A DNA stretch of 64,000 nt from Glycomyces tenuis DSM 44171 (GTDB taxonomy: Bacteria; Actinomycetota; Actinomycetes; Mycobacteriales; Micromonosporaceae): the NCBI RefSeq assembly GCF_000427885.1, contig NZ_ATYW01000011.1, positions 127,001-191,000 on the forward strand, read 5' to 3'. The notes under the pieces were generated by a model. The model saw nothing but the letters and a program-made list of their open reading frames with translations. It was not told the origin of the DNA and did no database searches. Shown piece by piece: positions 43,419-53,018 of the stretch. A program made the translations under genes and the position numbers. Numbering within the stretch: the first letter of the stretch is position 1; each line of letters starts with the position of its first letter.

Positions 43419-44063
43419 GTGAACAGCGGCGGAGACGGCAGAATCCGACTGCCCAGGAGCGAGCGGCGGGCGCAGCTGCTGCAAGCGGCGCAAGAGGTGT
43501 TCGTCTCCCGCGGGTACCACGCCACCTCCATGGACGACATCGCCGACCGCGCCGGCGTCTCCAAACCCGTGCTTTACCAGCATTTCACCTCGAAGCTTGA
43601 GCTGTACCTGGCGCTGCTCGACGGGCGCGCCACCGAACTGGTCGAGCGCATCCGGGAGGCGATGGACCGCTCCGAGGACAACAAGGAGCGCGTCGACCAG
43701 GCCATGCGCGCCTACTTCGACTTCGTCGACGCCCAAGGCGAGGCGTTCCGGCTGGTGTTCGAGTCCGACCAGCGCAACGACCCGGCCGTCGCCGAGCGGG
43801 TGCTGCGCATGGAGGGCGAGTGCGTGACGGCCCTGGCCGACACGATCATGGCCGACACCCAGGTCGACAAGGCCCGCGCCGAGCTGCTCGCCACCGGCCT
43901 GGTGGGGGCCGCCGAGGTCGCCGCCCGCAAGTGGATCGCCTCGGGCCGCGTGGTGCCCAAGGACGAGGCCGTCGCCCTCATGAGCACCCTCGCCTGGCGC
44001 GGCATCTCGCACTTCCCACTGGGAGAGGACGAGCAGCGCCCCTCGGAGGGCGAGCGGGAGTGA
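43419..44063 (+). CDS. TetR-family regulator (Rv3208-like)
   Basis: 214 residues. HTH: AAQEVFVSRGYHATSMDDIADRAGVSKPVLYQHFTSKLELY, followed by a ligand domain with FRLVFESDQRNDPAVAERV. Start GTG 43419 with GAAGAGG upstream. The neighbouring DUF3107 gene, in the same direction, is the typical partner of this TetR in actinobacteria. Targets unknown. Confidence 0.9.
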   Translation: MNSGGDGRIRLPRSERRAQLLQAAQEVFVSRGYHATSMDDIADRAGVSKPVLYQHFTSKLELYLALLDGRATELVERIREAMDRSEDNKERVDQAMRAYFDFVDAQGEAFRLVFESDQRNDPAVAERVLRMEGECVTALADTIMADTQVDKARAELLATGLVGAAEVAARKWIASGRVVPKDEAVALMSTLAWRGISHFPLGEDEQRPSEGERE

Positions 44064-44181
44064 GCGGGGCCCGGCGCGGCCCGTTCGCTGTCGGCGCACT
44101 CGCGGTGACGCCGGGGCCCGTCCCGCGCTAGTAATGTTGCATCGTCTGCGGACGTCAGAGCCAATCGTTTGAGGAGGGCCC

Positions 44182-44409
44182 GTGGAGGTCAAGATCGGTA
44201 TCCAGTACGCCCCGCGCGAACTGGTGCTCGAGAGCAAGCTGTCGTCGAAGGACCTGAGCGAGGCGATCGACCAGGCCATCAACGAGGGCGGCGTGCTGCG
44301 GCTCGAGGACGAGAAGGGCCGCCAGGTGATCGTCCCGGCCGAGAAGATCGCCTACGTCGAGGTCGCCGCGCAGTCGGCGCGGCCGGTCGGCTTCACCGTC
44401 GACAACTGA
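44182..44409 (+). CDS. DUF3107 protein (Rv3208A/TB9.4-like)
   Basis: 75 residues, full length: VEVKIGIQYAPRELVLES, then a short helix and VIVPAEKIAYVEVA. The mycobacterial counterpart is a small conserved protein of unknown function. GTG start with GAGGAG about 6 bases upstream, and a separate terminator follows, so it is probably abundantly expressed by itself. Confidence 0.92.
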   Translation: MEVKIGIQYAPRELVLESKLSSKDLSEAIDQAINEGGVLRLEDEKGRQVIVPAEKIAYVEVAAQSARPVGFTVDN

Positions 44410-44433
44410 GCGGGAGTCGACCCCGACTCGCAC

Positions 44434-44461
44434 GGCCCGGACGCTCGCGTCCGGGCCTTTT
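44434..44461 (+). terminator. Intrinsic terminator of DUF3107 gene
   Basis: GGCCCGGACG, loop CTCG, CGTCCGGGCC followed by TTTT. It also stands 3 bases beyond the lpqB stop on the other strand. Confidence 0.9.
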
Positions 44462-44463
44462 CG

Positions 44464-46212
44464 CTACTCGGGGACGGTGAACGGGGCCGATCCCTGGACG
44501 ATCTGGCCGTCGCTGTCCTCGATCGGCTGGAGGTTGCTGCTGTAGGCCCGGTACAGGTCGGTGCCGATCACGACGACGGTCGGCTCGCCCCGGTTCTGGT
44601 CGGGGGCGACCGGGTCGGCGGGCTTGGCCGCGATCTCCTCGGCGAGCGGCAGTCCCGAGGTGCCCGACTGGCTCTCGGTCTCGGCGTTGTCGATGGACAC
44701 CCGGAACAGCTTGTCGTCGGAGCCGCCGCGCGCGCCCGCGATCCACACGAAGTCCTCCGAGGCCCAGGCGACGCCCGTGACGCCGGTGATGTCGAGCCCG
44801 AGGCGCTGGGACTGGCCGAACTGGAGGTTCCCGTCGGCGTCGTGGCTCAGCGGCGCGACCGAGGCGCGGCCGTCCTCGACGTAGACGATGCGGTGGCCGT
44901 CGGGGGCGACCGACAGGGACCGCACCGTCTCCCCCGCCAGCGGCTCGACGGCGCCGCTGGCGGCGTCGACCACGGTGAGGACGCCGTCGTCGATGAGCAT
45001 GACGGTGCCCTCGGTCAGCCACTGCGGGTCGCTCAGGGTGCCGCCGAGGCCCTGGACGGTCGACATGTCCCCTTCGCCGCGGCCGATCTGGAGCTCGAAG
45101 CCGGACTCCGTGGCGACGACGGCCGCGATCTGCTCGTCGGAGGCGATGTCGACCTGTTCGAGGCCGGGCGTGCTGAAGCCGACCCACGGGTGGTCGGCGG
45201 AGGCGTCGGTGACCGCGCCGTTCTCGAGCTGCCAGACGGTGTCCTCGGCGATGAAGTAGCCGATCTCGTCGTCGCCGGAGGGGATCGCGTTCCAGTCGCG
45301 CCAGTCCGCCAGGGTGCCCTCGGCGACCTGCTCGCCTTCGATCAGCAGCTCGAACTCGCCGCTCAGCCCCAGGCTCCAGACGATCTGGGCGGCGATCGCG
45401 TCGGTGGTGTCGCTGTCGAGGGCGGCGGCGGCCTCGCCGAGCGTCAGGTTGATCCGGATGACGCCGTCCTCGTCGCTGAACTCCGGGGTGGTGCCCGCCG
45501 GGATGACCGACCTGGCGGACCGGGACACCAGATCGGAGGGGCCCTGCACGACGAGCCAGCGGAGCCGGAGCTGGTTGTCGACGGTCTCGTCGAGGTTCCG
45601 GTAGACCCAGCGCAGGTCGGGCACGAGCAGGTCGTTCCGACCGGTGGCCTGGAAGTACAGCGGGGCCTGCTCGTAGGCGCCCTCGAACTGGTCGCGGAGC
45701 ATCATGACCTGCGAGGGCGGGTCGCTGATGCTCCAGGTGTCCGTGAACTCCTCGCGTTCGAGGGCGAAGCGCTCCTCGTATTCGCGGGGCGGGACGTTCA
45801 TGCGGACCTGCCCGTCGGGCAGGTAGGTGCCGATGACCGTGCCGGTGACGGTGACGGAGGTGGCGTTGAGGTCGTCGGTGCCGTCGCCGAGGTCGATCTG
45901 GACGTCGTCGAGCAGGCCGATGCCGTCGACGGCGTCGGAGAACTCGCGGGCCTCGTCGGTGAACTCGTGGAGGCGCTCGTCGCGGCCGGTCGGGTCGCCC
46001 GAGGCGGCCCGCAGGAAGTGGTCGACGGTGGTGGTCGCGTCCGTGGTCGGCAGGAACGCCTCGACCTCGATCGAGGAGGACTGGTCGAAGTCGGTGGGGG
46101 CCGCTTCGAGGGCCTCGGGCGCGGAGGAGGAGGGGACGCCGCAGGAGACGAGCGCCGGGGCGGCCACGCAGGAGGCGGCGACGACCGCGCAGGCCAGGGT
46201 CCTAGTGCGCAT
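44464..46212 (-). CDS. lpqB: Lipoprotein LpqB, MtrAB-associated
   Basis: 582 residues. Signal peptide with lipobox ALVSCG; N-terminal domain with TTTVDHFLRAASGD, a GerMN-like module (VIRINLTLGEAAAAL... AAQIVWSLGL) and a C-terminal beta-propeller-like part (SVAPDGHRIVYVED, GVTGVAWASEDFVWIAG). LpqB modulates MtrB sensing at the outer membrane face of the cytoplasmic membrane. ATG overlaps the 3' end of mtrB by 11 bases. Confidence 0.95.
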   Translation of the reverse strand: MRTRTLACAVVAASCVAAPALVSCGVPSSSAPEALEAAPTDFDQSSSIEVEAFLPTTDATTTVDHFLRAASGDPTGRDERLHEFTDEAREFSDAVDGIGLLDDVQIDLGDGTDDLNATSVTVTGTVIGTYLPDGQVRMNVPPREYEERFALEREEFTDTWSISDPPSQVMMLRDQFEGAYEQAPLYFQATGRNDLLVPDLRWVYRNLDETVDNQLRLRWLVVQGPSDLVSRSARSVIPAGTTPEFSDEDGVIRINLTLGEAAAALDSDTTDAIAAQIVWSLGLSGEFELLIEGEQVAEGTLADWRDWNAIPSGDDEIGYFIAEDTVWQLENGAVTDASADHPWVGFSTPGLEQVDIASDEQIAAVVATESGFELQIGRGEGDMSTVQGLGGTLSDPQWLTEGTVMLIDDGVLTVVDAASGAVEPLAGETVRSLSVAPDGHRIVYVEDGRASVAPLSHDADGNLQFGQSQRLGLDITGVTGVAWASEDFVWIAGARGGSDDKLFRVSIDNAETESQSGTSGLPLAEEIAAKPADPVAPDQNRGEPTVVVIGTDLYRAYSSNLQPIEDSDGQIVQGSAPFTVPE

Positions 46213-47824
46213 CGGATGCCTCCTCGTCGAGTCGGAGCGGGATCGGTGAGGTGATGACGCGGTTGCCGGCCTGGAGGGGCAGGGTGAGCACGAACAGGGT
46301 GCCGCGGCCGGTCTCGCCGACGGTCTGGAGGGTGCCCGAGTGCAGTTTGGCGTCCTCGAGGCTGATGGCCAGGCCGAGGCCGGTGCCGCCGGTCCTGCGG
46401 GTGCGGGAGGGGTCGGCGCGCCAGAAGCGGTCGAAGACGCGGTCGGCGTGGCCGGCTTTGAGGCCGACGCCGTGGTCGCGGACGGCGACGGCCACGGCGG
46501 TCTCGGATTCGGCCACGGTGACCTCGACGGGCTTGCCCTCGGCGTGCTCGATGGCGTTGGAGACGAGGTTGCGCACGATGCGCTGGAGGCGGCGGGAGTC
46601 GACCTCGGCGACGACGCGGCGGGCGGGCCGGTGGACGGTGACGGTGACGCCGCATTCGTCGGCGAGGGCCGAGTGCTGGGCGACGACGTCCTCGACGATG
46701 GGGTTGACGTCGACGGCGTCGACTTCGAGGGCCGCGAAGCCGGAGTCGAAGCGGGAGATCTCCAGCAGCTCCTGGAGGAGGTCCTCGAAGCGGTCGATCT
46801 CGTGCTGGAGCAGCTCGGTGGAGCGCTTCGTGGTGGCGTCGAAGTCGTCGCGGGTGTCGTAGAGCAGGTCGGCGGCCATGCGGATCGTCGCCAGCGGGGT
46901 GCGCAGCTCGTGGGAGACGTCGGAGGTGAAGCGGCGCTGCATCATGGACATCTCCTCGAGGCGCCGGATCTGGCTCTGGAGATTCTCGGCCATGAGGTTG
47001 AACGAGCCGGCCAGGCGCGCCAGGTCGTCGGCGCCGCGGACCTCCATACGTTCGTGGAGGAGCCCGGCGGCGAGCCGCTGGGAGGTGCGGGCGGCCTCGC
47101 GGACGGGGGTGACGACGAGGCGCGTGACCAGGGCGGCGATGACGCCGAGGAGGAGCACGAGGGCGATGCCGGCGAGCGCGAGGTTGGTGCGCAGGAGGCT
47201 GATGGCGTCCTGCTCGGAGTCGAGCGGGTAGAACGCGTACAGCTCGTAGTCGACGGTCAGCGCGATCGGCGCGCCGACGATCAGGTACGGCATCTGCGGG
47301 GCGTCGGCGAAGTCGAAGGTGGCGTACTGGCTGGCGACGTTGCCGGCGCGGACCAGGTCGCGCAGTTCGCCCGAAGGGAGGTCGATGTCGCTGACGGGGT
47401 TGGACTTGACGACGTCGCCCTCGGAGGTGGTCAGCAGGATGTAGGGCGCGAAGACCGGGTCCTCGGCGAGTTCGTTGACGACGCGCTGCATGGTCTGGGA
47501 GAGGACGGGGTCGGTCGGGGTGTTGTACTGGCCGAGCTGCTCGGCGGCGCGTTCGACGGCGTTGACGGTCTCGTCGACGGCGGTGGTCTGCCGGTCGGTG
47601 AGCAGCCCGGAGGTCACCGAGCCGGCGACGACGAAGCTGAAGGTGAGGACCAGGATCGTGGAGGCGATCAGGGTGGAGGAGACGACCCGCAGCTGGAGCG
47701 AGGCGCGGAAGCGGTTGATGATCGGGTTCGCCGCGCGGCCGGCGGCGTCGAGCAGGCGGCGTCCGAGCCGCCGCGGCCATGCCGGTCCGCGCCGCCGTGG
47801 TGCTGCGGGGTGCGGGCCTGCCAC
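46202..47824 (-). CDS. mtrB: Sensor histidine kinase MtrB
   Basis: 540 residues: two transmembrane helices (about 51-72 and 213-236) flanking an extracellular sensor domain, HAMP linker, dimerisation box with phospho-accepting His in FTSDVSHELRTPLATIRM, and ATPase boxes NLVSNAIEHAE, DHGVGL and RTGGTGLGLAIS. It responds to cell-wall and osmotic state and phosphorylates MtrA. GTG start shares one base with the mtrA stop (TAGTG). Confidence 0.95.
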   Translation of the reverse strand: MAGPHPAAPRRRGPAWPRRLGRRLLDAAGRAANPIINRFRASLQLRVVSSTLIASTILVLTFSFVVAGSVTSGLLTDRQTTAVDETVNAVERAAEQLGQYNTPTDPVLSQTMQRVVNELAEDPVFAPYILLTTSEGDVVKSNPVSDIDLPSGELRDLVRAGNVASQYATFDFADAPQMPYLIVGAPIALTVDYELYAFYPLDSEQDAISLLRTNLALAGIALVLLLGVIAALVTRLVVTPVREAARTSQRLAAGLLHERMEVRGADDLARLAGSFNLMAENLQSQIRRLEEMSMMQRRFTSDVSHELRTPLATIRMAADLLYDTRDDFDATTKRSTELLQHEIDRFEDLLQELLEISRFDSGFAALEVDAVDVNPIVEDVVAQHSALADECGVTVTVHRPARRVVAEVDSRRLQRIVRNLVSNAIEHAEGKPVEVTVAESETAVAVAVRDHGVGLKAGHADRVFDRFWRADPSRTRRTGGTGLGLAISLEDAKLHSGTLQTVGETGRGTLFVLTLPLQAGNRVITSPIPLRLDEEASDAH

Positions 47825-48519
47825 TATCCCAATCCGGCTTTGTACCCGACGCCGCGGACGGTCTGGATGAGCTGCGGACGCTCGGGGTCGGGCTCGATCT
47901 TGGCCCGGAGGCGCTGGACGTGGACGTTGACCAGGCGCGTGTCGGCCGAGTGCCGGTAGCCCCAGACCTGCTCCAGGAGCACCTGGCGGGTGAAGACCTG
48001 GCGGGGCTTGCGGGCGAGCGCCACCAGCAGGTCGAACTCGAGCGGCGTGAGCTTGACTTCGGCGCCGTTGAGGGTCACCTGGTGGGCGGGCACGTCGATC
48101 TGGACCTGGAGGCCGGGCTTGCCGATCTCGAGGCGCTCGGGCGTGACGTCGTCGCCGCGCCTCAGGCGGGCGCGGATGCGGGCGACGAGCTCCTTGGGCT
48201 TGAACGGTTTGACGATGTAGTCGTCGGCGCCCGATTCGAGGCCGAGGACGACGTCGACCGTGTCAGACTTGGCGGTGAGCATGACGATCGGCACGCCGGA
48301 CTCGCCGCGGATGGCCTTGGCGACGTCGATGCCGCTCATGCCGGGCAGCATGAGGTCGAGCAGGACGATGTCGGGGCGGTGCTCCTTGAACGCGGCCAGG
48401 GCCTTCTCGCCGTCGGTGACGAACGTGGGGGTGAAGCCTTCGGTCCGCAGGATGATGCCGAGCATCTCCGCCAACGCCGGGTCGTCGTCGACGACGAGTA
48501 CACGTGCTCTCATGGACAC
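47824..48519 (-). CDS. mtrA: Response regulator MtrA
   Basis: 231 residues, OmpR/PhoB type. Receiver domain with acidic VVDDD, phosphorylation site Asp in VLLDLMLPG and Lys in IVKPFKPKEL; winged-helix DNA-binding domain with LTPLEFDLLVALA and DTRLVNVHVQRLRAKIE. MtrA controls cell-wall hydrolase and division genes and is often essential. Starts GTG 48519 or ATG 48513; the longer one is like the mycobacterial protein, which also has extra residues before MR. Confidence 0.96.
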   Translation of the reverse strand: MSMRARVLVVDDDPALAEMLGIILRTEGFTPTFVTDGEKALAAFKEHRPDIVLLDLMLPGMSGIDVAKAIRGESGVPIVMLTAKSDTVDVVLGLESGADDYIVKPFKPKELVARIRARLRRGDDVTPERLEIGKPGLQVQIDVPAHQVTLNGAEVKLTPLEFDLLVALARKPRQVFTRQVLLEQVWGYRHSADTRLVNVHVQRLRAKIEPDPERPQLIQTVRGVGYKAGLG

Positions 48520-48544
48520 CAGTTTTCCACCTCACAAAAGCCGA

Positions 48545-48574
48545 GAGCACCACGGGTGGTCACCCGTGGTGCTC
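48545..48574 (-). terminator. Terminator of ndh before mtrA
   Basis: GAGCACCACGGGT and ACCCGTGGTGCTC form a perfect 13-bp stem with a 4-base loop, and on the minus strand it is followed by TCGGCTTTTG. It lies between the ndh stop (48587) and the mtrA start, separating the two transcripts. Confidence 0.8.
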
Positions 48575-48586
48575 CAACTGTATCGG

Positions 48587-49963
48587 CTATGAGCTCGACT
48601 TCCCGGCCCGAGCGGGGTCGGAACCGGCGGCGATGGCCTCGAACGGTTCGCGCCCGAGGCTGATTTCGCCGAGTTGCACCATTTCGCGCTTGGTGAAGAA
48701 ACCGACGATCCAGTCGGCGAGGATGCGGCCCTTGCGGCCGACACCGGGCACCCGCGAGAGGTGGTAGCCGCGGTGCATGAGCCAGGCGAGCAGGCCCTTG
48801 GCCTTGAAGCCGTACGTGTTGGCGACGCCCTTGTACAGGCCGAGGCCGGCCACCGAGCCGATGTACTTGTGCTCGTACGGCTTGAGGGCGGCGCCGACGT
48901 GCTTGGCGTGGATGTTGTCGGCCAGGACCTGGGCCTGGCGGACCGCGTGCTGGGCGCTGGGCGCGCAGTACGGCATCGGGAAGTCGGAGGTGTCGGGCAC
49001 CTGGGCCGAGTCGCCGGCGCCCCAGGCGCCGTCGACGACCTCGCCGATCTCGGCGGTGCCGGCCTCGACGCCCGTGGCGACCTGGAGGCGCGTGTTGCAC
49101 TCGAGATGGCCCTTGGGGCCGATCGGCAGGTCGGTCTGCTTCAGCAGCGGGTTGGGCATGACGCCGGCGGTCCAGATGACGGTGTCGGAGTCGAACTCCT
49201 CGCCGTCGGTGAGGACCACGTGGCCGCCCTCGCAGGACTTCAGGGTGGTGCCGAGGCGGACGTCGACGCGGCGCTTGGTGAGCTCGCGGGCCGCGTAGAC
49301 GCCCATCTGCGGGCCGACCTCGGGCAGGATCTTGTCGGCGTACTCCACGAGGTACCACTTGACCTCGGCGGGGTCGATCTCGGGGTAGTTGTCGACGACG
49401 GTGGCCGTCAGGTCCTCGAGCTCGCCGAGGGTCTCGGCGCCGGCGAAGCCGCCGCCGACGGCGACGAAGGTGAGGGCCTTGCGGCGGACGTCGGGGTCGG
49501 TGGTGGTGGCGGCGACGTCGAAGCGCTGGAGGACGTGGTTGCGCAGCCAGATGGCCTCGCCCATGGTCTTGATGCCGATGGCGACGTCGGCCAGGCCGGG
49601 GATGGGCAGGGGGCGGGAGACCGAGCCGGGGGCGATGACGATCTCGTCGTACTCGATCTCGCGGACGGGGCCGGCGATCGGCTGCATGACGAGCTTGCGG
49701 GAGGCGTGGTCGATCTCGGTGACGCCGCCGGTGAGGATGGTGCAGCGCTTGAGCGCCTGGCGCAGGGGCACCACGCCGTGGCGCGGGGAGATGTTGCCGG
49801 CGGCCGCCTCGGGGAGGAACGGCTGGTAGGTCATGTGCTGGTTGGGGTCGATGACCATCAGTTCAACTTGACCGCGCTTGATGTCGCTCTTCAGCTTCTT
49901 GCTCAAGCGTTCGGCAACGTAAAAACCGACGTGACCGGCACCTATCACGACTATACGTTTCAC
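48587..49963 (-). CDS. ndh: Type II NADH dehydrogenase
   Basis: 458 residues. Non-proton-pumping NADH:menaquinone oxidoreductase. FAD Rossmann motif IVVIGAGHVGFYVAERL at the N-terminus, second dinucleotide fold FVAVGGGFAGAETLGEL for NADH, the quinone-side YQPFLPEAAAG, and GAWGAGDSAQVPD near the FAD. The C-terminal ~60 residues contain amphipathic segments for membrane attachment. It could feed electrons to the nitrate reductase under low oxygen. Confidence 0.94.
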   Translation of the reverse strand: MKRIVVIGAGHVGFYVAERLSKKLKSDIKRGQVELMVIDPNQHMTYQPFLPEAAAGNISPRHGVVPLRQALKRCTILTGGVTEIDHASRKLVMQPIAGPVREIEYDEIVIAPGSVSRPLPIPGLADVAIGIKTMGEAIWLRNHVLQRFDVAATTTDPDVRRKALTFVAVGGGFAGAETLGELEDLTATVVDNYPEIDPAEVKWYLVEYADKILPEVGPQMGVYAARELTKRRVDVRLGTTLKSCEGGHVVLTDGEEFDSDTVIWTAGVMPNPLLKQTDLPIGPKGHLECNTRLQVATGVEAGTAEIGEVVDGAWGAGDSAQVPDTSDFPMPYCAPSAQHAVRQAQVLADNIHAKHVGAALKPYEHKYIGSVAGLGLYKGVANTYGFKAKGLLAWLMHRGYHLSRVPGVGRKGRILADWIVGFFTKREMVQLGEISLGREPFEAIAAGSDPARAGKSSS

Positions 49964-49977
49964 ATGTTCAATTCTGA

Positions 49978-50598
49978 CTACCGCGAGCTCGGGTTGTGTA
50001 GGGAACGCGCGAGGACGTAGATCACGGTGACGGCCGCCACGAGGCCGATACCCACCGCTACGGCCGGGGGGATTGCGGCGAAATACGCGGTGAACAGGGC
50101 CAGCAGACCGGCGAAGGCCAATGTCGACGCCGAGACGATCCCCAGGTGGCGGGCCCAGGTGTGGACGATCTCACTGTCCACAGCGGTAGTGGTACGGAAA
50201 CGCTGGGCGACGGCGGCGGTCGAGTGCCCGGCGTAGAGCAGGACCGCCACCGCCGCGGGGATCCACAGGCCGCCGTGGTCCTCGTACAGGCTCGAGGTGA
50301 TCAGCCAGGAGGCGATGACGACGCCGGAGGCGGCCAGCGGCGCGATCCCGGCGGGCGCGAGCGCGGAGCACAGCGCGAGGGCGGCGGCGAGGATGAGGTA
50401 CGCCGCCGAGGCGCCCCACTGGGCGGGCACGGCGATTTCGGCGGCGATGAAGTAGGACAGGCCGACGGTCAGACGCAGCAGCACGGCCGCCGGGGCGAGG
50501 CGCCGCGCCCACGAGGCGACGCGGCGGCGCCCGCCGGTGGCGCGCAGGCGGGTGCCGTCCCTGAGCGCCTCGAACAGTCCCCGCTGGACGTCGCTCAC
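49978..50598 (-). CDS. Membrane protein of MoxR/DUF58 operon
   Basis: 206 residues with about six hydrophobic segments after a basic N-terminal 35 residues (for instance AAVLLRLTVGLSYFIAAEIA and VAVGIGLVAAVTVIYVLA). No recognised family. The GTG start at 50598 overlaps the stop of the DUF58 gene (GTGA), so it belongs to that operon. Confidence 0.8.
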   Translation of the reverse strand: MSDVQRGLFEALRDGTRLRATGGRRRVASWARRLAPAAVLLRLTVGLSYFIAAEIAVPAQWGASAAYLILAAALALCSALAPAGIAPLAASGVVIASWLITSSLYEDHGGLWIPAAVAVLLYAGHSTAAVAQRFRTTTAVDSEIVHTWARHLGIVSASTLAFAGLLALFTAYFAAIPPAVAVGIGLVAAVTVIYVLARSLHNPSSR

Positions 50599-51950
50599 CG
50601 GTACCGCCTCCTGACCAGCTGGGCGATGACGTCGTCGAGCGAGGCCGCGCCCGTCCACGGCTCGACGGCGACGCCGAGGTCGCGCAGTTCCATGATCGTG
50701 TTGGCCCGGTCGAGCCGCCACAGCCGCTCGGCGTAGGGCGTCCAATGCGAGCGGGGCGGCGGGACGACGTGGTCAGGCAGCGTGTCGATGCACAGCACGG
50801 GCCGGCCGGCGCGGGCCAGCGAGGCGACCAGGTTGAGGGAGCGCTCGTTCAGCAGCGGCGTGAACAGCACGTGCATGCTGCGGTGGTTGCCGAGCTGGCG
50901 GCGGAGCATCGCGACCGAGGGCGGGAGCGCGTCGATCGGGATGTGGATCGAGGCGAGCCAGCGCAGCAGCGCGAGGTTGTGGCGCCGCCCGGTCCCGGCC
51001 CGCAGCCGCCTGCCTCGGGCGCCGAACTCGATGCAGCCGACCCGGTCGCCTTGCAGGGCGTAGTGGGCGGCGACGGCCCCGGCGGCGCGGACGGTGAGGT
51101 CGGCGACCGAGGCGGCTCCGTCGATGCCGCCGGAGTCGCCGGCCTCGACCTGGAGGTCGAGGATCAGGTTGACGTCGGTGTCCCTTTCGGACAGGGTCGC
51201 GTTGACGTACAGCTCCTGGGAGCGCGCCGAGGTGCGCCAGTCGATGCGGCGGAGCCGGTCGCCGGGCTGGTAGAGCCGGACTTCGGCGAGTTCCCCGGAG
51301 TCGCCGAGGCGCCGGGAGCGGTGGACGCCGGCGACGCCGTCGGCGAAGGGCAGGGACTCGGCGGACTCGAACCAGTGCGGGACCGGCAGGACCCACACCC
51401 GCGAGCCGGGCAGGCGCTGGACGGTCGTCTCGAGGAGCCCGCCGCAGGCGTGCGACTGGACGTGGACGGGGCCGAGATGGTGGCCGCCCCAGCGCCTGGC
51501 GCGCCCGGCGACGGCCATCTCGCGGGCCGTGGACGGGTGGAGGCGCTCGGCGAAGTCGCCTCTGCCGGTGTGCAGGTCGATCCAGTGGTCGGCGGCGGCG
51601 GTGACGACGGTCGAGACCGGGACGGGCTCGGGGTTGGCGACGTGGAGGACGGCCGAGGCGGTGCCGCCTTCGGCGCAGACCCCCTCGCCGACGTCGAGCC
51701 TGGCCTCGGGGGTGCGGTGGGGCCGGTCGCGCAGCAGCAGGGCGGTGCCGACGGCGAAGGGCGCGGCGATGAGCGCGAGGTCGACGCGCCCGAAGACGAC
51801 CGCCGCGATGAGGCAGCACGCCGCGACGGCGACGGCCCGCGTCAGGGCGGGGGTGCGGCGCCATTCGACGGGTTTCTCCGGCGCGTGCCGCTCCGGCGCC
51901 CGGGCGTTGTCGGGGCGCAGGCGCAGGACGGGGTCGACGGCGAGGCTCAT
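50595..51950 (-). CDS. DUF58 domain protein
   Basis: 451 residues: two transmembrane helices near residues 38-75, then an Ig-like extracellular/cytoplasmic segment and the DUF58 core VRLYQPGDRLRRIDWRTSARSQELYV leading into a vWA-like fold (NLILDLQVEAG). DUF58 proteins are the usual partners of MoxR ATPases. ATG overlaps the moxR stop (ATGA). Confidence 0.92.
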   Translation of the reverse strand: MSLAVDPVLRLRPDNARAPERHAPEKPVEWRRTPALTRAVAVAACCLIAAVVFGRVDLALIAAPFAVGTALLLRDRPHRTPEARLDVGEGVCAEGGTASAVLHVANPEPVPVSTVVTAAADHWIDLHTGRGDFAERLHPSTAREMAVAGRARRWGGHHLGPVHVQSHACGGLLETTVQRLPGSRVWVLPVPHWFESAESLPFADGVAGVHRSRRLGDSGELAEVRLYQPGDRLRRIDWRTSARSQELYVNATLSERDTDVNLILDLQVEAGDSGGIDGAASVADLTVRAAGAVAAHYALQGDRVGCIEFGARGRRLRAGTGRRHNLALLRWLASIHIPIDALPPSVAMLRRQLGNHRSMHVLFTPLLNERSLNLVASLARAGRPVLCIDTLPDHVVPPPRSHWTPYAERLWRLDRANTIMELRDLGVAVEPWTGAASLDDVIAQLVRRRYR

Positions 51951-52987
51951 CGCTCCTGTGCCAATTTACGGCTTGCAAGCTGCGCCGTGGCTGGGATCTG
52001 GCCGTACGAGGGCGTCTGGGCGCTCTGGGGCGCCTCGACGCCGCGGCAGATGTCGGCGACGACGGTGGCGGGGTCGATGCGGCGCATCCACAGCTCGGGA
52101 CGCAGGGTGATGCGGTGGGCGAGCGCGGAGCCGGCGACGCCCTTGACGTCGTCGGGGGTGACGAAGTCGCGCCCGTCGAGGACGGCGAGGGCCCGCGAGG
52201 CGAGCAGCAGGGCGAGCGAGCCGCGCGGGGAGGCGCCGACCTGGAGCTGGGAGTGGGTGCGGGTGGCGGCGACGATGGCGACCATGTAGCGGCCGACGGA
52301 GTCCTCGACGGTGACGTGCTCGAGGGCGGCCTGCATCTTGACGAGGGTCTCGGCGTCGATGACCGGGGAGAGCTCGACGTCCTCGGTCCGGCGTCCGAGG
52401 CGGCGCTGGAGGACCTCCCACTCCTCGTTCTCGGTGGGGTAGCCGAAGGAGACGCGCAGCAGGAAGCGGTCGAGCTGCGCCTCGGGCAGCTGGTAGGTGC
52501 CCTCGAACTCGACGGGGTTGGAGGTGGCCAGGACCGTGAAGGGCCTGGGCAGCCGGTAGGTCTCCCCTTCGACCGAGACCTGGCGCTCCTGCATGGCCTC
52601 CAGGAGCGCCGACTGCGTCTTCGGCGGGGTCCGGTTGATCTCGTCGGCCAGCAGCAGGTTCGTGTGGACCGGGCCTTTGCGGTAGACGAACTCGGCGGTC
52701 TTCTGGTTGTACAGGAACGAGCCCGTGACGTCGGCCGGCAGCAGGTCGGGGGTGAACTGGAGCCGCCGGAAGTCGAGGCCGAGGCTCTGCGCGAAGCACC
52801 GCGCGGTGAGCGTCTTGCCGAGACCGGGAAGATCCTCCAAGAGGATATGGCCGCCGGCGAGGATCCCGGCCAGCACCAGTCGCAGCGACTCGTCCTTGCC
52901 GACGATGACGGACTGGACGGACTTGAGGACCGCCTGGGAGTGCCTGGCGACCTCGTCGAGGCCGATCGGCGGTGCTTGCTCGTTCAT
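51947..52987 (-). CDS. MoxR-family AAA+ ATPase
   Basis: 346 residues. Walker A DLPGLGKT, Walker B LLLADEINRTPPKTQSALLEAMQE, sensor 1 VLATSNPVEFEGTYQLPEAQLDRF. MoxR ATPases act as chaperones that mature or activate partner proteins with vWA or DUF58 domains. It lies between the DUF4129 pair and DUF58 in a standard five-gene order. Confidence 0.95.
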   Translation of the reverse strand: MNEQAPPIGLDEVARHSQAVLKSVQSVIVGKDESLRLVLAGILAGGHILLEDLPGLGKTLTARCFAQSLGLDFRRLQFTPDLLPADVTGSFLYNQKTAEFVYRKGPVHTNLLLADEINRTPPKTQSALLEAMQERQVSVEGETYRLPRPFTVLATSNPVEFEGTYQLPEAQLDRFLLRVSFGYPTENEEWEVLQRRLGRRTEDVELSPVIDAETLVKMQAALEHVTVEDSVGRYMVAIVAATRTHSQLQVGASPRGSLALLLASRALAVLDGRDFVTPDDVKGVAGSALAHRITLRPELWMRRIDPATVVADICRGVEAPQSAQTPSYGQIPATAQLASRKLAQER

Positions 52988-53018
52988 CGGTGTTCACTCC
53001 TGGTGCTGGCGAGGCCCA